Assembly: GCA_964058805.1 (NCBI GenBank)
Contig: CAXKVV010000053.1
Span: forward strand, 1 to 64,000
Reading direction: 5' to 3'
From: Schoenoplectus triqueter
Lineage: Eukaryota; Streptophyta; Magnoliopsida; Poales; Cyperaceae
Length of the DNA stretch: 64,000 nucleotides
Every line of letters starts with the position of its first letter. The stretch's first letter is position 1. Below, piece after piece: positions 10,802 through 20,734 of the stretch. A model generated the notes under the pieces. That model made no database searches, had not been told where the DNA came from, and saw only the letters and a list, made by a program, of their open reading frames with translations. Position numbers and translations under genes: made by a program.

Positions 10802-12574
10802 TGTTTTTTTTTTGATGTGGTAAAAGCAAATTAATGTTATATGAGAAAAAATGTTGAATGGAGAAAAGGCTGGGCACAAGTGATCCCCTAAAAAAGTATT
10901 CATGAACTATTTTCGCATTGTATTACAAAAATTAAGTGGAGAAATTAAATTTTTTATTTAAAAGTGAAAGCGAATTTGTGTAGTTAAATTGGTGATTCAG
11001 CTTCCCTTTCTTAACGTACTGCTACTAGTTCTAGTACGTACAATATATTTAATTTTAGAATGATAAAAATATTTTACAATAAGTGCTTGGAATGCATATA
11101 TTTATTAATATTTATAATAAATATCACTATATACAAGTAGGATTTTAAAAACATGTACTACAAATAATATCATAAGTGCTGATTTTTTTTATAGATCATA
11201 GTACAAATAATAATAGACTCAACTCATGAGAACACCGTAGGGTTGCTGCTGAAACTGATATAAGATTAGCATGTTCAAGGATCCAACGGGATGAGTAGAG
11301 ATGGAAGTCAGGGAATTTATCTTTCTTCGATAATTTTTTTTTTGGAATTTGTGCAGAATTTCAGACGCAGTATTATCTCTTTCCTTTCATACTGATTAAA
11401 ATTAAAAAAGTACTAATTCTGAATATTTCATTAAATACATATCCACAATCTGATTCATAATTTACTTAGATGTACTATTAAACAAAAATCTTAACTAACT
11501 GAACCAATCATCAAATTGACAACTATAAGCAAACTTAAACATAGCAAACTATCATCAAAAGATCGGCAACAGTATATTTTCTTGTTCATTTTGTCTCCAT
11601 TAAATTTTCTTTAATCCATTATTATCTCAAGCATACATATAATGTAAATTACACAAAAATCCCTCCAAAAGTATATTCTTATAACGCTCAACATTCCCCT
11701 CATAGATGTTTATCATGCCAATTGAGATAACTAGTTCTAAATAGCTTTCACCTTTTTTTTTTAATTACAGATCATATACCATTGAAAGCATGCACATAAG
11801 AAAGAAAAGCAATTAATTTTAGGCTAAAATAATAAATGCAGTTCAGCCGATAATGATTAATGTTCCTCTTTAGACATGTACTGGGATGTCTGCGATGGGT
11901 AAACGGAAGACATGAAAATTCTAAAACTGGAATGCAATTTAACAAACTACAACACATTAGAGAGATTGAGAGCATTCAGCGTTAGAAAGAGAAGGGTCGT
12001 TCCACCTACTGACAGTTTGGGAGGTTGCGAGGAGTACGAGGGGCTTAGGTGCAGGGATGGATTAGAAAGAGGTTTTTCCCTCATGATGGAGAGAGTAGAG
12101 AGCGAAATTGAGATTGGAACTCTGAAGAGAGAGGCATTTGAAAACGGGTCTACAATTGAATTAATTTGATTTGATTAAACACATCCGTTTAATCCAGCAC
12201 TTATTTAAAATCCTAAATCCATTGGTGTAACTACCCATCGGAAAAATCCGGCCCCAAAGCATAACTGACATGACATTGCATTATCAATTTTATTTAAATT
12301 GATATATGCAAATATTTACAACATAATACTTGAACATTGACCATCTCATGTGCCCAAAATGAGGCAACATCACTATAAAAATTCTGACTTTTTACTCTCA
12401 CATAATACACAAACATCCAATTAAAAAAAAAAACTAACTTCCGTGTTAACACAAGAATAATAATAATAATAATACAAATAACAATGACAATTGCGTATAG
12501 CGCGATTGGTGATGGCAGAAGTCCTCCCTTATTTGGTAAGGTGTGTAGATTTGGGATTGCCAAGGACTGTTGGG
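10802..12574. other. Intergenic region between two convergent resistance-type genes
   Basis: This holds the 3' flanks of both genes. AT-rich; an open stretch at 11912-12169 encodes a Glu/Arg-rich peptide without a recognisable domain. No RNA gene or transposon border was identified. Confidence 0.5.
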
Positions 12575-15307
12575 TTAAATATAGATATCAACCCCATTAT
12601 TTTTTTTAGATTCGATTAGAGAGGAAGGTATCTTACTTCTTTCTGTTATCTCCAAGTAACTTAGCAAAGGACAGGAAGGCAAGGCATCTAGCTTAGGGCA
12701 GTTCTTAATTACCAACCAACGAAGCTGTGGGCAAGCCAGAGATGTTTGTCCTGCTTCATCATTTTCTTGCCAGCACTCTAAACTCGACATGCCTGCCATG
12801 TGTAAAAACTTCAGTTTAGGGAACTCACGTGATGCTGGAGCATCTCCTAGATCGAGCATGTCACTCTCACAGCATATATACTTCAGACTTTCAAGAAACC
12901 ATAGATTGAGTTCTCTAAGTGATGGTAGCAGCCATAAAGGTGGAAGTGTTTTGCATTTTCTACAATCATCCAGCATGAGCTTGGTGAGTTTCCTTAGCCT
13001 GTCAGAATCACCCATCCATCCTGAAAACTGTACACCAATATAGTGACAGATTTTCAGGACTTGTAGTTCCTGAGAAGGTATAAGACCTTCCAATGTATCA
13101 CTAGCAGCATCAGGGTTCAGTAAAAAGTTGTCAGCCCACAACAACTCGAGTTGAATTAAATTTTTCTTAGAAATCAAGTTCCCTAATTTCGCCTCCAGTT
13201 GGCCACCAACTTTTTCAACATAATACAGCGCTAATAGGCCTCCTAAATCAAGGTCTTTTAGTTCCTCTATGCTGCAGCCAATAGAAGGATCAATTATGTA
13301 CCTTGTGAGCGTCTGCAGACAGCTCAGTTTGCCAAGACCTGCTGGCATGTGCTTCAAGGCATCACACCCATCAAGGTACACGTGCCTGAGGCTGCGCATA
13401 TGCCTCATATCTTCAGGTAAAAGTTCCAAATGGCTACAACCAGACAGATTCAGAGTCTGGAGGATTGCAGTACACAAAGACTCTGGTAGTGCCTTTAACC
13501 AAATACAATATGAGAGATCAACGTACCTCAGGTGCTTCAATGTACCGGGCTCAACATGAATTTTTTCAATAGGAGCGTTTCTCAAACTAATAGCTCTAAG
13601 TGAGTTGGCTTTGGGAAAACGAACATGGACTGCGCTCTCATCTGTGTGAATTGACTTGCACAATGACAATATTGTGCGAAAAGATCTAGAAGAATGATCT
13701 CTGAAGAGACTAAGTATAGCTGCTGTGTTCGAAAAAGACGCATGAAGAGTTTCATTTGGCAAAAAGTCACTTTGTTGATCAAAATTTAAACACTCTTTAC
13801 CAACAAGGGATTGAGCAAGGTCATGAACCAAGTCATGCAGTCTGCATTCAGTTTTCTTCTTTCCGATCACCTGAAAGAATCCTCTGAATGCCAACTCATT
13901 GAAAATATCCATCCCGGCAGCCTCCATCTTTATATTATTACTTTCTGATGGAATATAATTATTTGCCATCCACAGTTGAATCAAGGTATCCCTTTCCATC
14001 ACAAAATCTCCAGGATATATAGCACAAAATGCAAAACACCGCTTCACGTGAGAGGGCAGGGCGTCAAAACTAAATCTCAGCACAGACATATCCTCTCGAG
14101 CATAGTCCCAAATATTACTATCCAAGACATCCGACCACACTCTTACATCTTTATTATTTCTCAAATACCCACCCAATATCTTTATAGCCAACGGCAATCC
14201 ACCACACTTCTTCAACAATTGCTTACCAATTATCTCAACAAATTCAGGCTGCTCGCCAAAACCCGTTCCAAATGCAATTTCTCTTAATAAATTCCATGAA
14301 GATGAGTCATCTAGAACTTCTAACTTGTATGCACTCATTGTGCCCATAATGGAAGCAGCATACATACTGCGAGTTGTTACGATTACTACACTTCCTGGCC
14401 TACCGCAGTCAATCAAGACCTTCAGTTCCTCCCATTTTGAGATATTTTCATTCCAAACATCATCTAGGACAAGTAAATACCTTTTATCAACTAACAACTC
14501 TCTGAGCATTTGGTAAATATGCTCGGTATCATATAGATTGCTTTCTTTAGATAGTCTCAATTCAATAATACGTTTTGCAATATTGTAAGCATCAAATTCC
14601 AAAGATACGTGCACCCACATTAACAATTGAAAATTGTCTTTTATTATCTCACTGTTGTAGACTAGCTGAGCGAGAGTGGTTTTGCCAATCCCACCCATGC
14701 CGACTATGGGAAGGACAGAAACTCCCTCCCTCTCAGCTTGTTCATGAACTATGTGCACAATTTCCCACAAATCGTTACTCCTGCCAATTGCACTTGACTC
14801 ATGAACAAGGGAAATGGCCTCACTCTCAGGCCGATCAAAAACACTAGTCACTGGTTGTCGGGTTTGTGAAAACCCAAACGACTTCAACTCCACAAAGATG
14901 GCATCAATTTTCCTCAAAACCCCTTTCAGCTTTTTGCCATCAAAGCAGGCTATTATTCTATCTTTAAGTGGAGACCATCGTGGAAGGAAGAGCCATTCCT
15001 TTCTCTTCGACATAATCTCCTTCCTAAGGGCAACATACATGAACTTACTGAGCAAATCTTCGGTTTCAAGCACAGCAGCTTTGAGAGAATGCATTATTTC
15101 TCTAACTGGATAAACTTCTCTAACATAAATTTCATTTCTGCTGCGCTTCTCTGCATCCTCAACCATGAATTGTAGTGCCATCAAAATGCGGTACAGTCTT
15201 TCGCAATCCTTCTTTACATCCAATGGAAAGCGGAGTTGTCCGTTGACCATGTCCTCAGCTTGGCTTATCAGGTTGGTGATGGCAGCAGGGAGAAAATTCT
15301 CTTCCAT
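12575..15307 (-). CDS. CC-NB-ARC-LRR (CNL) immune receptor, RGA type, 910 aa
   Basis: Single-exon gene. Residues 1-140 form the Rx-type coiled-coil region (LQFMVEDAEKRS; ETEDLLSKF replaces the usual EDxxD-like block). The NB-ARC shows P-loop GMGGIGKTT at about 203-211, kinase-2 YLLVLDDVW at 277-285, RNBS-B VVIVTTRS, GLPLA at 370-374, RNBS-D CFAFCAIYP at 424-432 and WMAN after it. The MHD position reads RLHDLVHDLA (about 489-498), with Leu in place of Met. About ten irregular leucine-rich repeats follow to the C-terminus. All nucleotide-binding motifs are intact, so it should be a functional intracellular receptor that senses pathogen effectors. The start ATG (MEENFLPAAI) fits the usual short N-terminus of the family. 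It converges on the WHD-LRR gene 1.8 kb away. No integrated decoy domain is visible. Confidence 0.95.
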   Translation of the reverse strand: MEENFLPAAITNLISQAEDMVNGQLRFPLDVKKDCERLYRILMALQFMVEDAEKRSRNEIYVREVYPVREIMHSLKAAVLETEDLLSKFMYVALRKEIMSKRKEWLFLPRWSPLKDRIIACFDGKKLKGVLRKIDAIFVELKSFGFSQTRQPVTSVFDRPESEAISLVHESSAIGRSNDLWEIVHIVHEQAEREGVSVLPIVGMGGIGKTTLAQLVYNSEIIKDNFQLLMWVHVSLEFDAYNIAKRIIELRLSKESNLYDTEHIYQMLRELLVDKRYLLVLDDVWNENISKWEELKVLIDCGRPGSVVIVTTRSMYAASIMGTMSAYKLEVLDDSSSWNLLREIAFGTGFGEQPEFVEIIGKQLLKKCGGLPLAIKILGGYLRNNKDVRVWSDVLDSNIWDYAREDMSVLRFSFDALPSHVKRCFAFCAIYPGDFVMERDTLIQLWMANNYIPSESNNIKMEAAGMDIFNELAFRGFFQVIGKKKTECRLHDLVHDLAQSLVGKECLNFDQQSDFLPNETLHASFSNTAAILSLFRDHSSRSFRTILSLCKSIHTDESAVHVRFPKANSLRAISLRNAPIEKIHVEPGTLKHLRYVDLSYCIWLKALPESLCTAILQTLNLSGCSHLELLPEDMRHMRSLRHVYLDGCDALKHMPAGLGKLSCLQTLTRYIIDPSIGCSIEELKDLDLGGLLALYYVEKVGGQLEAKLGNLISKKNLIQLELLWADNFLLNPDAASDTLEGLIPSQELQVLKICHYIGVQFSGWMGDSDRLRKLTKLMLDDCRKCKTLPPLWLLPSLRELNLWFLESLKYICCESDMLDLGDAPASREFPKLKFLHMAGMSSLECWQENDEAGQTSLACPQLRWLVIKNCPKLDALPSCPLLSYLEITERSKIPSSLIESKKNNGVDIYI

Positions 15308-17289
15308 GGATTTCGCTTAGAAATAGAGAAGTAGCTCTTAGAAATAAAACGGGTATTGAATTTGGATAATAAAATTAGAACAGAAGATTTTATCAAGAAA
15401 ATTAGAAAAGAGGAGGCGATGGTGTGTGGAATTGCAACATTACAATATGTCTATATCATCGCACGTTCGGAGTTGCAAGACCAATCCTAAAGCATCTTTG
15501 TTTTTGTTTTTTTTAATTTGCAAAAAAATAAATAAATCGTATATGCCAGTTTGACGCACTTCCACTGGCTGCTACAATTATCGTGAAAATGAACATTTTT
15601 TCTAGTCTTCGCTGTAAACACTGCCAACCGTAAAAAAAAAAAAAAATGCTAATCTCAGTGGCGTACTTAGGGGAATTTTAGTATCAATGATAGCGACACA
15701 CTATCATTTTTAATATTAAAATTAAAAATTTATTATTATTATTTTTAATGAAATAATTTAACTAATTATTAGATTATAAAATCCATAAGTTAGGAGGCCA
15801 TTGACATCAACCTAAATGTGTAGACATCCAGCACGTGAAGCATATCAGAGAAATTGCTATGAAGAATCAGAGCCCCTGTGTCACGTTATGCAAACAATAA
15901 TCTAGCTAATACTTTACGATACTCTGAATAATGGTAGTATAAATTTAATTTTTACGATACATTAAATTCTTATAGTACATTTATTTGAAAAAATATTGTT
16001 CAGATGAAAAATTAAAATTATAGACGTGTTATTAATAATTTAGATAGAATGTGTACTAAATTTGAAATAATTTAGAATTTGATTAGTCATCATAAAGTCA
16101 TTGAATTCTCAACATTAAAATTTCAATTTTGTATGACAAAATCTCTATCAAACTGACCAAAATTTTATACATATTATATCTAAGTAATTTGAAATATCCA
16201 TGATTTTGATTTTTAATTTGAGTAATATTTTGAAAAAGATATATCATAATAATTGGATGTACCATAAAAGTTACATGTATATTAAAATTACTCATAATTT
16301 ATTAAAAAGACATTTGCTGGCACTTCTGACATTGAGATAGCAGCTACATTTACAAGTGCATAAAATGGATGGAAAGAGGCGCACCGCGAGACTCTTTATT
16401 TATTTTGGTTTGCTTTGTTCTTAAATTGCGTAACAGAAATATTGCTTGTGGTTACAACTATCTTAATCCAAAAATAATTCAAATTACTTAAAAATCTCTA
16501 TTCATCCCTTCTAGACGCCAAAAATAATTCAAATTACTTTGTAATGCAATTTTATTTTTCAGTTTTATTCGGAAATTTGTGTTTTAAGTGTTAAATTAAA
16601 ACTATGAACTTTTTTTTTTAATTTTCTTCAACTTCATGATCTAGCATAATCAACTTCAAAGATGATAAAATTTTACATGCATATATCTCAAAAAAAGACG
16701 AACAATTTAAATTAATATTCGAATTTGAAAATTTTAAAAGCTAAAGTTCAAGGCACAACAAAAATGGGAAGTAGCAACGACTAATCTGCCAGATCGAGCC
16801 TGATGTTGCAATTCCTACCCTTCAACAACAAATTGCGACATTGGGCGTCCGTGTAGGAAGGAAAGGAACCTTTCCATTCTCTCCCTCGTAAAGCAAAAGA
16901 AAAATTAATTTTCCTACCAACAAATTTGTGCAACACGTTTTGGGTCTGATACGTTTTGTTTGGGGAGCGCAGGCCGTGTCAAGTAAAAACTAAATGTGTA
17001 AGTCTATGTAAATGGTGCATAAAAATTATTCTGATCTATAAATTCTTGTATGTGTATGTAAAAACTAGATCCCTTCTCTTGTCCTAGGCGAGGCCTTATA
17101 TAGGAGAAGAAGGATGTAAAAATCATGGTCGATTTTCTTATGATATTCATGGACAGTACTAAAAGTAGTACTTACATGTAGTGGTAAGTCGGTTGACTTG
17201 TCTTATTTAGCTGTATTATTTTAGACCGTGATTAGTGATGATCACTATTCATAGTAATGAGCGGTTATTAGGATAGTCATATTCAAGGA

Positions 17290-17525
17290 AATATCTACGA
17301 GATGATCTCGAGTTCGTAACTATTCATCTCGAGATGAGTTAGCGAAGTGATCTCGAGGTCAGAGATATTTGACTCGAGATATGCTTACCGAGATATATAA
17401 TGCGTAAAGGAGGCTTTGACTCGAGTTAGCGAAGTGACTTGAGATATTTGACTCGAGTTAGCGAAGTGATCTCGAGGTCAGAGATATTTGACTCGAGATA
17501 TATAATGCGTAAAGGAGGCTTGCTT
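17290..17525. repeat. Complex tandem repeat built on CTCGAG
   Basis: Units containing gttagcgaagtgatctcgag, gtcagagatatttgactcga and gatatataatgcgtaaagga recur two to three times in about 235 bp, partly as nested duplications. The hexamer ctcgag occurs repeatedly. Non-coding. Confidence 0.75.
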
Positions 17526-17821
17526 AAAGCTCTATCAAATATCATTTTGGGCTAAGCGTCTGGGTTTATAATATCTGGGCCTTTGAAACGTAGCCCTATC
17601 ATTAGCCTCCGAAGCTGGAATGTGTTAGTAACAATATTTTCGGATTAATACTGCGTAAATAGGTGAGAGTAGAACTAATAGTGCTAACATAAGCCTAGTA
17701 GGGTATATCTTCTATGACACACATAAAATTTTCAAGTCTCAATTGGCAGATTTTTTTTGGTAAATAAAATAAAAAATAGAAAAATGGTAAGAATATCTCA
17801 AAATTTTGCACAAGTAGTCTG

Positions 17822-17919
17822 GACCGAGTTTAGAACTCGGTCTTAGATTTTTTTTAACGTTTGCTTATATATTGTATTCAAAAGCAACAGGAAGTATGGA
17901 CCGAGTTTAAAACTCGGTC
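17822..17919. repeat. Pair of 21-bp near-perfect palindromes
   Basis: Two copies of a palindrome with arms GACCGAGTT and AACTCGGTC lie at 17822-17842 and 17899-17919, 77 bp apart, each followed by an AT-rich stretch and a tatatattg motif. Short repeat or dyad binding site; nature unknown. Confidence 0.6.
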
Positions 17920-19331
17920 TCAAATAATTTATTTATATATTGTCATACACCCAGTAGTTTTTTCCTTCATCTTCCTCCAGCCATTTTTTCAAAATCGTCA
18001 TTATTACTGTTACAAGAGCTTCGAACTGAAAGTGTATTTTTTGACAGATTCAGTCTAGATTCGTATTTATCACTCTCTTCTCATCAATATTTTTATGTTT
18101 TTTTTCTATTTGGACTATTATTTTTTACTATAATATTAAAATACACTAGCAGTAGGGTTTATCGTTCATATTGTAGAGACGATAATGTTGTTGAATAATG
18201 TGTATCGCAGGGGTCAAATTCTGAACACTTGAACCGATATGAGTTAAGATATTCATACCGCGTGCACATTTTCTACCAACGAGACAATCAATATTGACTG
18301 GTTCTATAAGCATGGAGAAATTACATTAGCTTGGGAAGCCCAAGATCTGATGTTCTCTCAAAATATCACGAAATTGATAAAACATCACGGTGATTAGAAA
18401 AAATTTTATGATGTCATATTACTGAATTGTGATATAAATAACTATGATTTTTGTAATAGAAATAAACTTATTGAAACGGTAATATTCTATACTTATATAA
18501 TTTTTATTTGACTTCAAAATTTAAGTAATAATTTTTAATTTTAATTTTAAATAATATGGACAAAGGGGTGAAATAAAATATGAGACTTAATTAGCTATAA
18601 CGAGAATTGATAATTATTGATGTCAGAAATCGTAATTGATCGGCATTCCGTGCGATCACTTGCTTGCCATTGTTCGTTTAGAAGGCTAGATTACACTCAG
18701 TATATTAGTCCATACTATACCATTTAGTACTACATTAACACATTGTCTAGTGATTGGCATAGTTACGCTAATAAACGAGATTGGATAATGTACAACGGTT
18801 CGACCATCAGGTCGGATCCAGCAAAAATTAACAAAGAAAAAAGAAGAAAAATACGCATTCCAATGATTGTGGATGTAATGGAGGGTTAATCTCCCCTGAC
18901 TTTGCTGCAGTACTATCAGTAACAGTCTATCACAACTAGTGTCTGGCCGCCTCAGGTCTTCCTATCGTAGGCCTCAGGTTAGTTTCACTGTTTTAATCTG
19001 TTTGTTTCTTAGAAAAAAATTCTATGGATCTCGTTGGGATCTTCAACTGGAAGTAGATCTTCGGTAGTTTGCAGGGCTTATTCTTAGTTCACCCAAATTT
19101 TAGTTTATGAAATTGGAGGTGATTTCAAACATTTTATAGCAAACTTAAGTGCAATTTGTCATTTTAAAGCAGATTATATAAAAATTAAGGCAGTTAAGCC
19201 TCAAAGAGATGTCCTATTAAGACAATACAAAGGGAGAGGAAACATGGTCTGAAAGCTGTGTCAATAATAATCCTTAATTTATCTTAAAACTTAAAATTTT
19301 TGTTTGTTTTTTTTTTAATTTTGTATTGTAG

Positions 19332-19500
19332 GATTTAAATGCTCATGAGTATACATCAGTGAAGAGCCTTAATGAGCCAAAATATGGATTCTTTGGGAAT
19401 CTAGCTAGAAAAGCAAAGGCATTTCTTGATGAAGATAATTTACCAAAGCAGTTCGAACCAATAGATTCACGCACTGAAAGCAATTTGCCAGTGGTGTTAT
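19332..19500 (+). pseudogene. Orphan exon-like fragment, unidentified
   Basis: After an acceptor (tattgtag) a frame opens as DLNAHEYTSVKSLNEP, then KYGFFGNLARKAKAFLDED and NLPKQFEPIDSR. The composition is protein-like, rich in charged and aromatic residues. I do not recognise the family securely. The frame runs to a stop at 19626-19628 but looks non-coding beyond about 19500, and no donor or partner exon is clear. Best read as a captured or decayed gene fragment. Confidence 0.35.
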
Positions 19501-19837
19501 ATCCAAAGCTTTATAATGTGCATTTTTCAGAGCACATGAAATGCATGCATTTAATCAATTTCAGTGCATTTCTTCAGGTCTTATGTATTGAAGCAAATCA
19601 GCTCATTTTTTCTGATTCAGTCGTATAATCATGTGTAATTGTGTAAAAACTGCAGGTTGCTAATCTGGTAAGAAATATTCCATCATTGCCATACCATACT
19701 TGTTCATTGCTCCCATTTACTGGCTTGACACTGGAATTAAAGCCAATCATCATCTATTTTAGGAACATCAAGGTAACTATTCTTTCAAATTAAAAATTTG
19801 TGTTGTGCAATTAGAAGACTTTCTCTAAGCTTGTTTT

Positions 19838-19945
19838 TTATTTAGTACCCGATTAACTAACGGGTTTGAACCCGACAAGGTATCGCAATCCTATTCCAGC
19901 CCTCCCCTGATCAAAATCCTGCATTCGTCCCGCCTCCTCACCACC
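19838..19945. mobile_element. Remnant right end of hAT MITE
   Basis: The block agtacccgattaactaacg, then gggtttgaacccgac and cccctgatcaaaatcctgca matches the right-hand end of the hAT MITEs at 37386-37758 and 50925-51372. The left part of the element is missing. Confidence 0.6.
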
Positions 19946-20569
19946 ACATTCATCGCCGACAAGATTGCCGGACGCTCCTCAGTCACCCTTCTCCAGTCCG
20001 AAAATTATAACATCAGTTGGATACTGAAGTGGATTGCTGCTTGCATCTGTACCAGTATAATGTTCTGTTTTTGCTATTAATGTGTAATGACAACTCTCCA
20101 AATGCATAAGAAGAAAGAATGTTATTATATGTTGAAATTTGCCATGTTTATAAAAGATAATATAATTATTTAGTTTTGTGTTTCATAAAAATTTATTAGG
20201 ACATTATACTGGCATTATTTAGACACTATTTTTTGATGGTCCAAAGTACTAATAATATCATATATCAAGAACATTAAATGCTTATTTCGAGCATTTAAAT
20301 GATTAAATTTTAAAATATGATAATTGCAATAATCTCTATTTTAAATTTGTGGAGGTGCAATGTGGATGTCGCTGGTTTCACTCAAATTTTTGGAAGGAAG
20401 TGGTGATATGTTATTATTATTACATACTAGATAACGCGAGTATTTTTTTTAATATGACCGGGCTGATTTTGACATATTTTTTTAATTTCATATGTTTATA
20501 CTCAGATTTGCCCTCCTCCGTAGCTTTTCTCTTCCTTTTCCAAAACCTAAAGATCTACAACCCAGCGTC

Positions 20570-20696
20570 ATGGACCTGCCCAAAATAAAGGATACGGTGA
20601 GCGGCAATGAAAAAGAAGACGTGGGAATGATAGCTTCCTCGCTGGATTCCTCCAATCAGGCTACCATTCCCAGTTCTTCATCTGACATACGTGGTA
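20570..20696 (+). other. Candidate first coding exon, orphan
   Basis: A GC-richer leader precedes ATGG at 20570. The short frame reads MDLPKIKDTVSGNEKED, then VGMIASSLDSSNQATIPSSS and SDIR, followed by a GT donor near 20695. No following exon is found in the next 2 kb. It could be a fragment of the same captured gene as 19332-19500 or an unrelated relic. Confidence 0.25.
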
Positions 20697-20734
20697 ATCT
20701 CTCTCTTCTCTGGTGCCTAAACCTACTCTGTTAG

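Larger units (their letters stand above)
15308..19331. other. Gene-poor region
   Basis: Upstream flank of the CNL gene followed by AT-rich DNA. A hAT-like end (cagtggcgtacttagggg, 15656) suggests a decayed element. Around 17080-17120 a cctaggcgaggccttatataggag motif block looks like the promoter part of an old LTR, but no matching pair of LTRs could be delimited. Tandem repeats and palindromes within it are listed separately. Confidence 0.4.
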
